A stretch of DNA of 64,000 bases, taken from the NCBI GenBank assembly GCA_963745665.1, contig CAVUYE010000003.1:806001-870000 (forward strand), read 5' to 3'. The translations under genes and the position numbers were made by a program. Positions within the stretch are counted from its first letter, which is position 1; the number at the start of each line of letters is the position of its first letter. This DNA is from Bog-473 sp963745665 (lineage in GTDB: Bacteria; Actinomycetota; Acidimicrobiia; Acidimicrobiales; RAAP-2). The notes below the pieces were generated by a model. The model saw nothing but the letters and a program-made list of their open reading frames with translations. It was not told the DNA's origin and searched no databases. Below, piece by piece: positions 41,702 through 50,610 of the stretch.

Positions 41702-41968
41702 ATGCAACGATGGGTGTCCGGTCGCGCGCTGCTGCTCCACTTCGAGTTATCCCTGCTCGTAGCCGGGTGTGCGGCGGCCACATGGTGGCAGGCCAGGAGG
41801 GCGCTTGGCGGCAACGATCTCAGCTGGTTCTACACGTTCGAGTGGCCCATCTTCGCCGGCATCGCCATTGCTGCATGGTGGCACCTCATCCACGAGGACC
41901 CGGTCGAACGCGAAGCCCGCAAGAAAGAAAGGGCCCGAGACCCGGCCGAGCGGACGGCAGAGTGGTGA
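41702..41968 (+). CDS. Small two-helix membrane protein, unknown
   Basis: 88 residues from ATG 41702 (MQRWVSGRALLLH). One helix (LLLHFELSLLVAGCAAATWWQAR), a short outer loop with GGNDLSWFYTFEWPIFAG, a second helix to AAWWHLIHE, then a charged tail EREARKKERARDPAER. This Ser-Trp-Tyr-Phe-Glu-Trp-Pro pattern is one I recall from small proteins near actinobacterial respiratory genes. No function known. The 267 bp before it hold nothing convincing. Confidence 0.6.
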   Translation: MQRWVSGRALLLHFELSLLVAGCAAATWWQARRALGGNDLSWFYTFEWPIFAGIAIAAWWHLIHEDPVEREARKKERARDPAERTAEW

Positions 41969-42060
41969 GTCGGCAGCACCGTCGCCACGGGGCGGACCGG
42001 AGCCCGCGGGCGGGTGGCGGCGACCCGATGCCGTGAACCCGGCTGGCTAGCCTGACCAGC

Positions 42061-42705
42061 GTGAATCCGGGGGGAGTCGCCGGCCAGGCGCAGGATGATA
42101 CCGAGACGGGAAGGGCCACCGAGAGCCCGACGAGCGGTCCCGACAGGGTCTTCAAGTGGGTCGCCCTGATCGCCGCCGTGTGCCTGGCCGGCTTTATCGC
42201 CTTCGTCGTCCTCCGCGGCCCGACACACCCTGCCGCGGTCGGGTCCTCGGCACTTGAGGCGGCGCCGCCGCCCGTGCTCAAGGCGGGCACTGTTGCCCCA
42301 GCGTTCTCGCTGCCGAATCTCCGAGGTGGGGATCCGGTCTCGTTGTCGGCCTTCCGGGGAAAGCCACTGATCGTCAACTTCTTCGCCTCGTGGTGCCGTG
42401 ACTGCCGTGCCGAGTTGGGGGCTGTGGCCACTGTCGCCCGGGAGACCACGGGACGGATAGGGGTGGTGGGAATCGACTCCAACGACACGTCGAAAGCGGC
42501 AGCGAGCCGGCTGATCGCCACCGCCGAGGCCACGTACCCCGTCGCCGTCGACGCACATGCAACAGTGGCGACGCAGTACCTGGTCCAGGCATTGCCAGTC
42601 ACCTACTTTCTCGACGCCTCGGGCCGTGTGGTGGGCAGCGCCCTTGGACCTCAGACCGTTTCCTCGCTGGACGCCTGGTTGGCCAGGCTGGGGGTCTCCC
42701 GGTGA
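42061..42705 (+). CDS. TlpA/ResA-like membrane thioredoxin
   Basis: 214 residues. A membrane helix (WVALIAAVCLAGFIAFVVL) is followed by a thioredoxin fold outside the membrane: APAFSLPNLRGG, active-site FFASWCRDCRAEL (CxxC), IGVVGIDSNDT and the cis-Pro in QALPVTYFLDASG. It probably keeps Cys residues of cytochromes, CuA or SCO proteins reduced. GTG 42061 start. The GTGA overlap with the SCO gene (42702-42705) supports a joint role in oxidase assembly. Confidence 0.85.
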   Translation: MNPGGVAGQAQDDTETGRATESPTSGPDRVFKWVALIAAVCLAGFIAFVVLRGPTHPAAVGSSALEAAPPPVLKAGTVAPAFSLPNLRGGDPVSLSAFRGKPLIVNFFASWCRDCRAELGAVATVARETTGRIGVVGIDSNDTSKAAASRLIATAEATYPVAVDAHATVATQYLVQALPVTYFLDASGRVVGSALGPQTVSSLDAWLARLGVSR

Positions 42706-43592
42706 ACGATCCCACGGCAGGGGCAGGTGACACCGCGGCGACGACCGATGCGGCGCGGGCCTCCCAGGATGATTCCGACCCTCGTCCACCCCAGGTCGAC
42801 CGGGCGGCGGCGCTCGCTGAGGGTGCTCCGGGCATTCCCGCGAAATTCGTCTTCTGGGCCCTCGCCGTGGTCCTGGTCGTGAGCCTGGGAGGCCTTCTCG
42901 GCGAGCACGTGTTCTCGTCCGTCGGTCTCAATCCCGTCACCACAACCACCACGCCCAGGTCGCCTGTGCGTGTCGCGCCTACTCTCACGCCGAAAGCTCC
43001 GGCGCCGGCGCCGCCCATCGGGGCGTCGCTGTCGTCCTTCATGGGCTTGCGCGCGTTGCCCGCACATGCCGCGCCGGCGTTCACGTTGATCGACCAGCAC
43101 GGGAATGCCACGTCCGTGCCCGCTCCGCACGTGGTGGTCCTCTCCTTCTTCAACGCCCCCTGCAACGACATCTGCCCCGTGCTGGCGGACGAGATCGAAC
43201 AAGCCGATCGCGACCTCGGATCAGCGGCGGCCGAAGTCGAATTCGTGACCGTGAACACCGACCCGTCCGCGCTGGCCCAGTCGGACGAGACACCGGTTTT
43301 GGACGACACCGGGCTGAATACCCTATCCAACTGGCACATGGTGACCGGGCCGCTGGCCTCGCTGAACTCGGTGTGGCGGTCCTACGGTGTCTCCATCACG
43401 GTGGCCGAGAAGACGGGTCTCGAGGCGCACAGCGACGTGATGGACTTCATTGACCCGCGGGGCGTCCTGCGCTTCCGGGCTACGCCGTTCGCCGACGAGA
43501 GCAGCACGGGGAGCTTCAGCCTGCCGCCGGCCAGCATGACCCGCTGGGGCCAGGGCATCGCCACCTACGCCAGCCATATTCTCGACCAATGA
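42702..43592 (+). CDS. SCO1/SenC-like copper chaperone
   Basis: 296 residues. A Pro/Asp-rich cytoplasmic start, one helix (FVFWALAVVLVVSLGGLLGEHVF), then a Pro-rich stalk and a SCO thioredoxin fold: APAFTLIDQHGN, copper-binding CNDICP (CxxxC), VTVNTDPSALA, and the distal His in EAHSDVMDFIDPRG. It should load copper into CuA of subunit II. GTG 42702 overlaps the TlpA stop, and its stop overlaps the next ORF start (ATGA). A second SCO domain is encoded at 51.8-53.6 kb. Confidence 0.83.
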   Translation: MNDPTAGAGDTAATTDAARASQDDSDPRPPQVDRAAALAEGAPGIPAKFVFWALAVVLVVSLGGLLGEHVFSSVGLNPVTTTTTPRSPVRVAPTLTPKAPAPAPPIGASLSSFMGLRALPAHAAPAFTLIDQHGNATSVPAPHVVVLSFFNAPCNDICPVLADEIEQADRDLGSAAAEVEFVTVNTDPSALAQSDETPVLDDTGLNTLSNWHMVTGPLASLNSVWRSYGVSITVAEKTGLEAHSDVMDFIDPRGVLRFRATPFADESSTGSFSLPPASMTRWGQGIATYASHILDQ

Positions 43593-44212
43593 GCGTCACC
43601 AGCGCGGAACGCAAGCCTCCGGTGTGGCAGCGTCACCGCGGGCTGCTCATTGCGCTCGTGGTCTTCGTGGTGCTCCTGATCACCGTGCTCTCCGACCTGC
43701 CCGTCAGCACCTCGCGGGCGGACGACATCAGCGCCGAGCGCAGCGTCATGAGTGAGGCGAACACCGACCTGGCGGGCTGTGCCCTGGCCATCAACCAGGC
43801 GATCGGCATCTGGGACCTGCAGGCCGAGCACGAGCTCACTCCCGCCGACCGTGCCCCCACGCCGGGCCTCTTGAGCGACGACCAGACCGCCTGCTCGTTC
43901 ACCAACGAGGACATCTTTGATCTGACCGACATCCAGGTCCCCGGGACGCCGGCAGGCAAGCACCTGGGTCAGATGCTCTCGACAGCCACCCTGTGGACCA
44001 CCTCGGACGCTCTGCGGGCGATCGAGGACGTGCAGACCTTGATGAATGACCCAGGCAACGCCTCTGCGTTGCGAAACCTGTCCAAGGAAGAGCGACAGCT
44101 CGCCGCCGATCGTCGCACCGCCCTCTCGCAGGAGCGAGCAGCGGACCTGGCTCTCGACACGCACCTCTCCGTTGTCGACCTGCCCAGGGTCCCGGGCGCC
44201 GGCACCGGCTGA
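43589..44212 (+). CDS. Single-pass protein, unknown, in TlpA-SCO operon
   Basis: 207 residues. A basic start (RKPPVWQRHRG), one helix (LLIALVVFVVLLITVLSD), then an outer domain rich in helices with two Cys (LAGCALAIN, TACSFTNED) that could pair. The ATGA overlap with the SCO gene shows co-translation, so a role in oxidase assembly is likely. I do not recognise a family. Converges with ctaG, 3 bp apart. Confidence 0.65.
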   Translation: MSVTSAERKPPVWQRHRGLLIALVVFVVLLITVLSDLPVSTSRADDISAERSVMSEANTDLAGCALAINQAIGIWDLQAEHELTPADRAPTPGLLSDDQTACSFTNEDIFDLTDIQVPGTPAGKHLGQMLSTATLWTTSDALRAIEDVQTLMNDPGNASALRNLSKEERQLAADRRTALSQERAADLALDTHLSVVDLPRVPGAGTG

Positions 44213-44215
44213 GTC

Positions 44216-45022
44216 TCAGGCGGCGGGGGTGGCTCCTCCTCGCCTTTCGTTCAAGGGTGAGGTTCCCCTCCGCTGGTCGTCCCGGGTCAGGGCCAGAAGC
44301 TCGATATCGGGGTCCTCCTCGGTCTTGAGCCATTGGAAGGCGTTCCAGAAGACCAGGGGGGCGAAGGCGAGGGACGACACGAGCCAGAGCACAGCGGAGG
44401 CGATCTGTTGGTCCGCTGAAGCGCTGAGGCCTCCGCCGACATGGTTGAAGTTCCGATAGAAGCCGTTGATCGACAGACCGGACACGTAAGCGAGGACCCA
44501 GAACGCCCACATGGCGAAGGCGGTCAGGACGGCACGCCGCAGGTAGCCCGAGCGGGGAGCCAGCGGTGGTGATTCGACCAGCTCCAGCCACAGCCCGAGC
44601 CCGAAGATCAGGAGGCTCGCCGCCTCGAGGGGGGCCAGCCAGCCATGACGGGCTGACGCGGCCACCGCGGCCGGGGTATGCCAGGCGACTGCGACCCCGA
44701 GGTCGCAGGCGATGAAGGCCAGCGAACGTGGCAGTTCGCGGTGGCGCTGCCGCCCGGCGGCAACCCGGTCGACGAACCTCGGGGGAGAGGCGTTCCTGGC
44801 GAGCCCCAGCCGACGCCACGGTGCCCCGAGCACCACCAGCGCGGGAACGACGATGGCCAGGAGTGAGAACTGGAGCGCCTGTGCGTACTCGGTGCGCCGT
44901 GCGACACCGGAGAGCGGTGGCACGAGCGCGACAACCAGCGCGATCAGTGCGCCCAGCACGCACCAGCCGCGCCACCGTGCAGCCGGGTCGTGGGGCCGCA
45001 CGGTGGCAGCCCCCTCACTCAC
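44216..45022 (-). CDS. ctaG: Cytochrome c oxidase assembly factor CtaG-like protein (copy 1)
   Basis: 268 residues with about seven helices of the caa3-type CtaG family. Landmarks: RTEYAQALQFSLLAIVVPALVVLGAPWRRL, LAFIACDLGVAVAWHTPAAV and ADQQIASAVLWLVSS, matching the second CtaG at 49.6-50.6 kb (YADQQIGAAILWICG). It assists assembly of the oxidase copper centre. GTG 45022 overlaps the stop of a 36-residue gene by four bases (GTGA). Downstream end of the oxidase operon. Confidence 0.82.
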   Translation of the reverse strand: MSEGAATVRPHDPAARWRGWCVLGALIALVVALVPPLSGVARRTEYAQALQFSLLAIVVPALVVLGAPWRRLGLARNASPPRFVDRVAAGRQRHRELPRSLAFIACDLGVAVAWHTPAAVAASARHGWLAPLEAASLLIFGLGLWLELVESPPLAPRSGYLRRAVLTAFAMWAFWVLAYVSGLSINGFYRNFNHVGGGLSASADQQIASAVLWLVSSLAFAPLVFWNAFQWLKTEEDPDIELLALTRDDQRRGTSPLNERRGGATPAA

Positions 45023-45129
45023 CTGGTGGGTCGGCGCTGGAAGAAACCCCAGAGCAGCACGACGAACAGGGTCCCGAGGGGTATGGCGAAGGTCAGTGCC
45101 TGGGTTGCGGCTACATCGGCCGTGATCAC
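45019..45129 (-). CDS. 36-residue single-helix membrane peptide in the oxidase operon
   Basis: GTG 45129 with a strong AGGAGG site (GGAGGTGAGGGC before the codon) opens MITADVAATQALTFAIPLGT, then LFVVLLWGFFQRRPTR and a stop that overlaps the ctaG start. One membrane helix with a basic cytoplasmic end: the form of a small accessory subunit of cytochrome oxidase. Too short for routine gene callers. Position between subunit III and CtaG, good ribosome site and coupling all argue that it is real. Confidence 0.65.
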   Translation of the reverse strand: MITADVAATQALTFAIPLGTLFVVLLWGFFQRRPTR

Positions 45130-45147
45130 GCCCTCACCTCCTGAGTG

Positions 45148-45825
45148 TCAGATGACATAGAAGAGTACCCAGAAGAAGGTGGCGACGACGGCGATGAACC
45201 CCCAAAAGTAAGTGCAGCCGTTCAGATTGGCGCGAAAGAGCCGTGCCACGGGCAGGGTCGAGCCCGGAGCGCCTCCGTCCTGTGCGATGGCACGCCGCAG
45301 TCGAATCTCTCTGGCCAGGATCGTCTCGAGCCAGTAGGTCCCCGCCAGCACGACGGCGATGTTCAATGCAGCCCAGGCGATGAAGCAGGAGGCATAGGCG
45401 CTCGATCCGGGGAAGAACGGGAGGACGGTCAACTGCCAGATCTGCAGTCCGATGACGAGAAGCCCGCCGAGAACGGCGGTCCATCCGGCCACCTGCCAGT
45501 CGACCGTCTCGTTGTTGCGGAAGCGCCGCTCGCCGAACTGGACGAGCAGCGCACAGGCCACGGTGATGGCAAAGATGGCCGCGCCGACCGCGGTGGGTGC
45601 GGTGATCCCACGGGGCCGCCAAAGGTCTTCGTTGTTGGCCGAGCGGAGGTAGAAGTAGGCGAAGGCCAGCGCGGCGAAAGCGAAAGCCCAAATACCGATC
45701 AGGAGCCGGCCGCCGGTCCACAGCGCACCCTCCTGGGCCCGCAACTCGAACGCGATCTCCTCGGGCGTCTCGTGGAGCTGGACGAAACTCTCGAACTGCT
45801 GGTTGTCGACGGGGTTTTGTGCCAT
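45148..45825 (-). CDS. ctaE: Cytochrome c oxidase subunit III
   Basis: 225 residues with about six helices (IGIWAFAFAALAFAYFYLR, VGAAIFAITVACALLV, AVLGGLLVIGLQIWQL, FIAWAALNIAVVLAGTYWLE, and the last GCTYFWGFIAVVATFFWVLFYVI). The final helix pattern (YFWGFI...W...FYVI) is typical for the subunit. It stabilises subunit I and its proton uptake. Located between subunit I and the 36-residue peptide on the same strand. Confidence 0.85.
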   Translation of the reverse strand: MAQNPVDNQQFESFVQLHETPEEIAFELRAQEGALWTGGRLLIGIWAFAFAALAFAYFYLRSANNEDLWRPRGITAPTAVGAAIFAITVACALLVQFGERRFRNNETVDWQVAGWTAVLGGLLVIGLQIWQLTVLPFFPGSSAYASCFIAWAALNIAVVLAGTYWLETILAREIRLRRAIAQDGGAPGSTLPVARLFRANLNGCTYFWGFIAVVATFFWVLFYVI

Positions 45826-45837
45826 CTCCCTATTGCC

Positions 45838-47857
45838 TCACAGTATTGGGGTCTGAGGATCCCCGCCGCCTTGCGCGCCGGTTCCGAGTTCTTCGTCCCC
45901 GACGGATTCGGCCGGAGCCCCGACGGTCGACATGACCTTCCCCAGGTCGGCCACCGGTGCTGCGTCGGGATCGCCGTAGTGGTACGGGTCGTTGAGTATT
46001 ACGGGAATGCGCTCGAAGTTGAACCATGGGACCGGCGTCGGGGTCTGCCACTCCAGCCCAAGCGAGTTCCACGGGTTGGGTGGTGCTTCGTGGGGGGTCA
46101 GATAGATGGACCAGATGAAGTTGATGATGAAGAAGATGAACGACGCGCCCAGCAGATAGGCGCTGATGCTCGAGATGTCGTTCAACGTCTGCAGGTTTGA
46201 GGCGTACTCGAAGACGCGGCGCGGTTGACCGAGAAGACCCACCAGGAAGAGCGGGAAAAACGTGCCGTTGAAGAAGATGAAGAACGTCCAGAAATGCCAC
46301 TTGCTGAGCTTCCGGTTCATTGTCTTGCCCGTGATCTTGGGGAACCAGTAGTAGAAGCCACCGAACAGGGCGAAGATGAGGCCGCCCATGATGGTGTAGT
46401 GGAAGTGAGCGAGCACGAAGAAGCTGCCGTGGACAGTCACGTTGACGGGCACGTCCGAGAGGAACACGCCCGTGACGCCGCCGATGAGGAAGTTGAAGAG
46501 CATCCCGAGACAGAACAGCATGGGCGTGTCGAAGCGTATTTTCGCTTTCCACAGCGTTCCGAGCGTCACCAGATAGAGGAATCCCGTGGGGATGGAGATC
46601 AACTCCGTGGTCAGCATGAAGAGCGGTCGCATGTCCGGGTTGATGCCGCTCTGGAACAGGTGGTGTTGCCACACGAAGAAGGAGAGCAGGGCAACGCCGA
46701 GCATCCCGGCCGCAGCGACCTTGTAGGCGAACAAGGGCTTTCGGGTGAAGACGGGCATGATCTCCATCACGATCCCGAAGCCCGGCAGGGCCATGATGTA
46801 CACCTCGGGATGGCCGAAGAACCAGAAGAGGTTCTGCCACAAGAAATTGCTGCCGCCGTGCTCGTTCACGAAGAACGCGGTCTCCGCCGTGCGGTCGAGG
46901 ACGCCCAAGAGACACCCAACCACCAGTGTCGGCGTGGCCAGCGTGAGGAGCGCCGTGGTCGCGAGGACGGCCCAGACGAAGATCGGGACGCGTCCCCAGC
47001 TCATGCCCGGGGCGCGGTAATTGATGATCGTGGCGGCCAGGTTGAACCCGGCGAGGATCATGCCTATTCCGATGACCGCGAAGCCCACCAGATATGAGTC
47101 CATGCCGCCGGCCGACTGTGTCTGCAAGGGGGCATAGCCGGTCCAACCGGTAGGGAAACCGCCGAAGAACAGCGCGCTCGACAATGACTAGGTATCCCGC
47201 CATGAAGATCCAGAACGAGAACGCTTCGACACGGGGGTAAGCCATGCGCCGCGAGCCGATCATCAGTGGGATCAGCCAGTTTCCGAGGGGTCCGATGACG
47301 GCCGAGGAGGCCATCATCATCATGATGGTGCCGTGCTCGCTGACGATCTCGATATAAGTGCCCGGGCCGAAGACGTGGTTGGTGGGGCTCAGGAGTTCCG
47401 TCCGGATGAGCATGGCCAAAAGCCCGCCGGTGAACAGGAACAGGAGTACGCCGACGGCGTACTGCCAGCCGACCACCTTGTGGTCGTCGGTCATGCGGAA
47501 GTAGCGGACCCAACTCCTCTCCTCAGGTGCGGGCGGGAGCTCGATCCCGACGATCTTGGCCAGCGGGTAGTTCAGGGCGCCGATGCCGGTCATCCAGCCG
47601 ACCACGCCGAGCGAGAGGCCGAGGACGATGGCGACGTCGTTCTGGCCCGTGTCCTGGACTTGCGTGTAGCCGCTGGCGATGACGTTCCCGAGCCAGTGAC
47701 CGATCAGGTAGCCGACGGCGCCGCCGACAATGGCCCACAGAATGTTCGGGCGCAGCCACAGGGAGCGGCGCCAGGCCGGGAGCGGCCTCGGAAGCGGCGC
47801 TTCGAGGTCCTCATCGCCCGGGTACTCGAACCCGCTCTGTGACGTGTCGATGGCCAA
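45838..47857 (-). CDS. ctaD: Cytochrome c oxidase subunit I, N-terminally extended, one frameshift as sequenced
   Basis: Heme-copper oxidase core of about 673 residues after repair. Low-spin heme His in VSEHGTIMMM, CuB His and cross-linked Tyr in WFFGHPEVYI, CuB His pair in WQHHLFQSG, heme ligands in LAHFHYTIMGG. The frame breaks near 47178-47190 (GYLVI should run on to SSALFFGGFPTGW); one surplus base explains it. Before the first canonical helix (DDHKVVGWQYAVGVLLFLF) lies an extra region of about 115 residues with two hydrophobic segments. TTG 47857 has AGGGAGG at eight bases and is 1 bp from the ctaC stop; ATG 47890 is the alternative. Confidence 0.88.
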
Positions 47858-47858
47858 G

Positions 47859-48827
47859 TCACCCACCTCCCTTTGGCTGTGGCGCGCCATATGTCTCGAC
47901 CTTGGAGTAGGGGTCGACGTTGTCCGGGTAGTACCCGCCGTCGGCTCCGTTGGCGTCAGGCGTGTAGGTGAGGGCGTAGGCCGGCAGGAGCTTGGTGTTC
48001 TGGCGCAGCCGGGCCTCGGTCAGCTTCGCCCAACCCTCGAACTGCTGTGGCGTGACGACCTCGCCCGAGTTGTACATGGCACCGTGCCAGATCCCGCAGA
48101 GCTCGGAGCAGCGCACGATGAAGGAGCCGAGCTGCTGCGTGGTCGTGTAGGCGACGTTGTTGTAGTCGGGGTTGGCGTCGGCCTTGACGCCGAGTTGGTA
48201 CGCCCAGAAGCTGTGGATCACGTCGAGCGACGTGACGTTGAACTCGATCGTCGTGTCGTTGGGCACCACGAGCTCGTTGGTCTCGAAGCCGCCGAAGGTG
48301 GGGTAGCGGTAAGTGAACTTCCACTGCTGGCCGATGACCTGAATGGGCAGGACCGTCTTCGAGGCGGGTGTCCAGATCGGGCTGGAGCCTTGGGCGCCGC
48401 CGGCCCCACCCGGTTGCACGAGCTCGTAGGTGCCGAACCCGGCCAAGAAGAGCACGATGACGGTGGTGGTCAGGATCCAGCCCAACTGGATACCGAGATG
48501 TCCGCGTGCGTCCGGCCCACCCACGGGCTCGGGTCCTCCCCGCGACGCTCGCCACATCACGATGGCATAGATGATGTAGATCCAGACTCCCAGGAGCACC
48601 GGCAGGGCGATGACGAACAGGACGTTGAAGTCGAATTGTGCTCCCTGAGCCGTGTCGGTCATGGTCCCCGGAGGGATGTGGGGTCCGGCCAGGTAGTAGA
48701 AGAGAGGGTCGCCGATGGCGGAGAGCACCACCCAGATGGCGATCAGCCGCCACCAGTGGTGGGTCTCGGTGGTGGACGTCGGGGTTGGATCGGCACTGGT
48801 GGTGCCGGCGGCGGCTGGGTCGCTCAC
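47859..48827 (-). CDS. ctaC: Cytochrome c oxidase subunit II
   Basis: 322 residues. Two membrane helices (LIAIWVVLSAIGDPLFYYLAG region and FNVLFVIALPVLLGVWIYIIY plus LGWILTTTVIVLFLAGFG) lead to a cupredoxin domain: QVIGQQWKFTYRYP (electron entry Trp), VIHSFWAYQLG (first CuA His) and VRCSELCGIWHGAM (CxxxCxxxHxxM), so CuA is complete. No CxxCH is present, so this is the aa3 and not the caa3 type. GTG 48827 overlaps the stop of the cupredoxin gene (GTGA). Confidence 0.9.
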   Translation of the reverse strand: MSDPAAAGTTSADPTPTSTTETHHWWRLIAIWVVLSAIGDPLFYYLAGPHIPPGTMTDTAQGAQFDFNVLFVIALPVLLGVWIYIIYAIVMWRASRGGPEPVGGPDARGHLGIQLGWILTTTVIVLFLAGFGTYELVQPGGAGGAQGSSPIWTPASKTVLPIQVIGQQWKFTYRYPTFGGFETNELVVPNDTTIEFNVTSLDVIHSFWAYQLGVKADANPDYNNVAYTTTQQLGSFIVRCSELCGIWHGAMYNSGEVVTPQQFEGWAKLTEARLRQNTKLLPAYALTYTPDANGADGGYYPDNVDPYSKVETYGAPQPKGGG

Positions 48828-49489
48828 GCCACCACCTTCATGAAGCCGCCCATGTACCCCAGCGTCGACATGGGGCCGCCGTTGCCGTAGAGGAAGCCCA
48901 GACCGCACGGTACGAAGCACTGCCAGCGGTAGCTCCCTGGACCGGGGGTGGTGAAGGAGAATTTGATCACCTTGTTCGGTGACTTGGTGGTGCAGGGGGC
49001 GGCGCCGCAGAGATTGGCGTTGCTGTTGTTGCCGTACAGCGGCACGTTGAGACCGAGGGCGGGCATGGAGAACGTGTGGGCAACCCCGTTGCCGGCGTTG
49101 GAATTAATGACCCGGAACGTCTTGCCGTTCAGAGTGGCGACGTTGCCGAAGGTGCCGCTGACCTGGCCGACTTGCTGGTTGCGCAGCGGGCTACCCGAGT
49201 CGTAGTTGTCGATCGTCACGTTGATCCGCACGTGTGCGGGAACCTGGAAGACCGTCGTATGCACCCACTGCCCACCGGGGGATTGGACGAGGTAGGACAC
49301 CCAGGTCGGGTGGTTCCCGGAGCCGTAGGTCCCGACCGACTGCAAGGTGACGTTCACCTGCCCCGAGCTGTCGGCCGAGAAGTCGACGGTGGACGGCGTG
49401 CTGAGGAAGTTGACGATGAGGATGACGCCCGCCAATGCGGCCACGGCAAAGAGAAGGACCGTCACGGTCACTTTCCACGCCAGGCTCAT
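48824..49489 (-). CDS. Membrane-anchored cupredoxin-like protein, first gene of oxidase operon
   Basis: 221 residues. An N-terminal helix (VTVTVLLFAVAALAGVILIVNFL) is followed by a beta-rich outer domain. Metal-site candidates near the C-terminus: AHTFSMPAL (His), WQCFVPCG (CxxxC) and NGGPM or LGYM (Met). The CxxxC resembles CuA, but the His four residues after the second Cys is absent, so a mononuclear copper centre is possible. GTGA overlap with ctaC and its place right after the predicted promoter show that it belongs to the oxidase. Role as electron donor or copper carrier is inference. Confidence 0.72.
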   Translation of the reverse strand: MSLAWKVTVTVLLFAVAALAGVILIVNFLSTPSTVDFSADSSGQVNVTLQSVGTYGSGNHPTWVSYLVQSPGGQWVHTTVFQVPAHVRINVTIDNYDSGSPLRNQQVGQVSGTFGNVATLNGKTFRVINSNAGNGVAHTFSMPALGLNVPLYGNNSNANLCGAAPCTTKSPNKVIKFSFTTPGPGSYRWQCFVPCGLGFLYGNGGPMSTLGYMGGFMKVVA

Positions 49490-49549
49490 GGCCCCTCCCG
49501 GATCTGACGATTTTGTGCCGGCACCCCTACCGACGGTTTCCTTGCACTG

Positions 49550-49578
49550 ACGTTACGTATTGGCTTCCAACGCGTCAA
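49550..49578 (-). promoter_or_regulatory. Candidate sigma-70 promoter of the oxidase operon
   Basis: On the minus strand TTGACG (49578-49573), a 17-base spacer and TAACGT (49555-49550) lie 61 bp before the cupredoxin start. The -35 is good, the -10 weak. It sits in the 151-bp gap after the second ctaG. Confidence 0.4.
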
Positions 49579-49640
49579 CCATTTCCATTCGGGCGACCAA
49601 ATCCGATGAAACTGCCGGTGCAGCGACAGGGGCCTGGGCG

Positions 49641-50561
49641 TCAGCCCCGTGGCGCCCGCTCGGCGCTGGAGGTCCGAAAGGCCTCGAGGGGCGGCCCGGG
49701 GTCGCGGTGAAACAGCCTGTCCACGCCCAGCGAGAAGCCACCTTCGCTATCGATGGCGCGCCGAATGGTCACAGCCAGGGCCGGAACGGCCCAGAAGTCC
49801 CCGCAGATCCACAGGATGGCGGCTCCGATCTGCTGGTCGGCATACGGGGAAAGGATCACGCCAGGCACGTGGGCGTAGACCGAGTACCAACTCGTCGCAG
49901 TGAAGAGGGAGAGCGACATGGCCAGGACAAACATGACGACGTTGGTCGAGATGATCGCTCCCACCTGCCAGAGAGGGGATGCTTTCAGTCGGAAGGGGTG
50001 GGACGGGATGATCTGGAGCCAGAAGAGAACGCCGGTCAGGAAGAAGCTCGTGTGCATCAAGCCGACATGGATCACTTGGTTCTCCTCCGCCGCGTCAAAG
50101 AGGGCGGGGATGTGCCAGAGCACCATGACGAGGTTGAACGAGATAAGCGCCGTCCACGGGTTTACGACGAAACGGCCGACTGCCTTGAGGGCTCCCGACC
50201 AGGGCCTGAGGAGGACGGCACGGAAAAGCCACCGGCGCGGGCGCACCGGAAGCCCGTGCAGGAGCGGGAGCCAGGGAGCTCCCGCCACGATCAGGATCGG
50301 CGCGAAGAACGCGATCAAGATGTGCTCGATCATGTGCACGAAGAAGTAATCGCCGGCCCAGTAGTCGATGGGGGAGGTCACCGCGATGAGGAGCACGGCC
50401 AGGCCGGCGTAGAAGAGGAGCGAATTCAAGCGCCTTCGTCGGCTCCGTTCCGGCGAGGACCGCCGCCGCAGATTGGCCAATCCGAGCTCGTGCAGCAGCA
50501 CGATGACCCCCACGCCGATCACGAAGGGATCGAAGCTCCAGTTGTCCACCAGATAGCTCAT
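49641..50561 (-). CDS. ctaG: Cytochrome c oxidase assembly factor CtaG-like protein (copy 2)
   Basis: 306 residues with seven or so helices. Signature segments of the family: FVHMIEHILIAFFAPILIVAGAPWLPLLHGLP, VLWHIPALFDAAEENQVIHVGLMHTSFFLTGVLFW and YADQQIGAAILWICGDFW, with many His/Met residues on the outer half, suited to copper. ATG 50561 (MSYLVDNWSFDP) has AAGGGGA upstream. Longer and more complete than copy 1. It lies upstream of the oxidase operon, separated by its promoter. Confidence 0.87.
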   Translation of the reverse strand: MSYLVDNWSFDPFVIGVGVIVLLHELGLANLRRRSSPERSRRRRLNSLLFYAGLAVLLIAVTSPIDYWAGDYFFVHMIEHILIAFFAPILIVAGAPWLPLLHGLPVRPRRWLFRAVLLRPWSGALKAVGRFVVNPWTALISFNLVMVLWHIPALFDAAEENQVIHVGLMHTSFFLTGVLFWLQIIPSHPFRLKASPLWQVGAIISTNVVMFVLAMSLSLFTATSWYSVYAHVPGVILSPYADQQIGAAILWICGDFWAVPALAVTIRRAIDSEGGFSLGVDRLFHRDPGPPLEAFRTSSAERAPRG

Positions 50562-50610
50562 GAAGCTGGTCCCCTTGCCGCTGGGATGCGGGACACCGTA
50601 GCGCGAGCGG

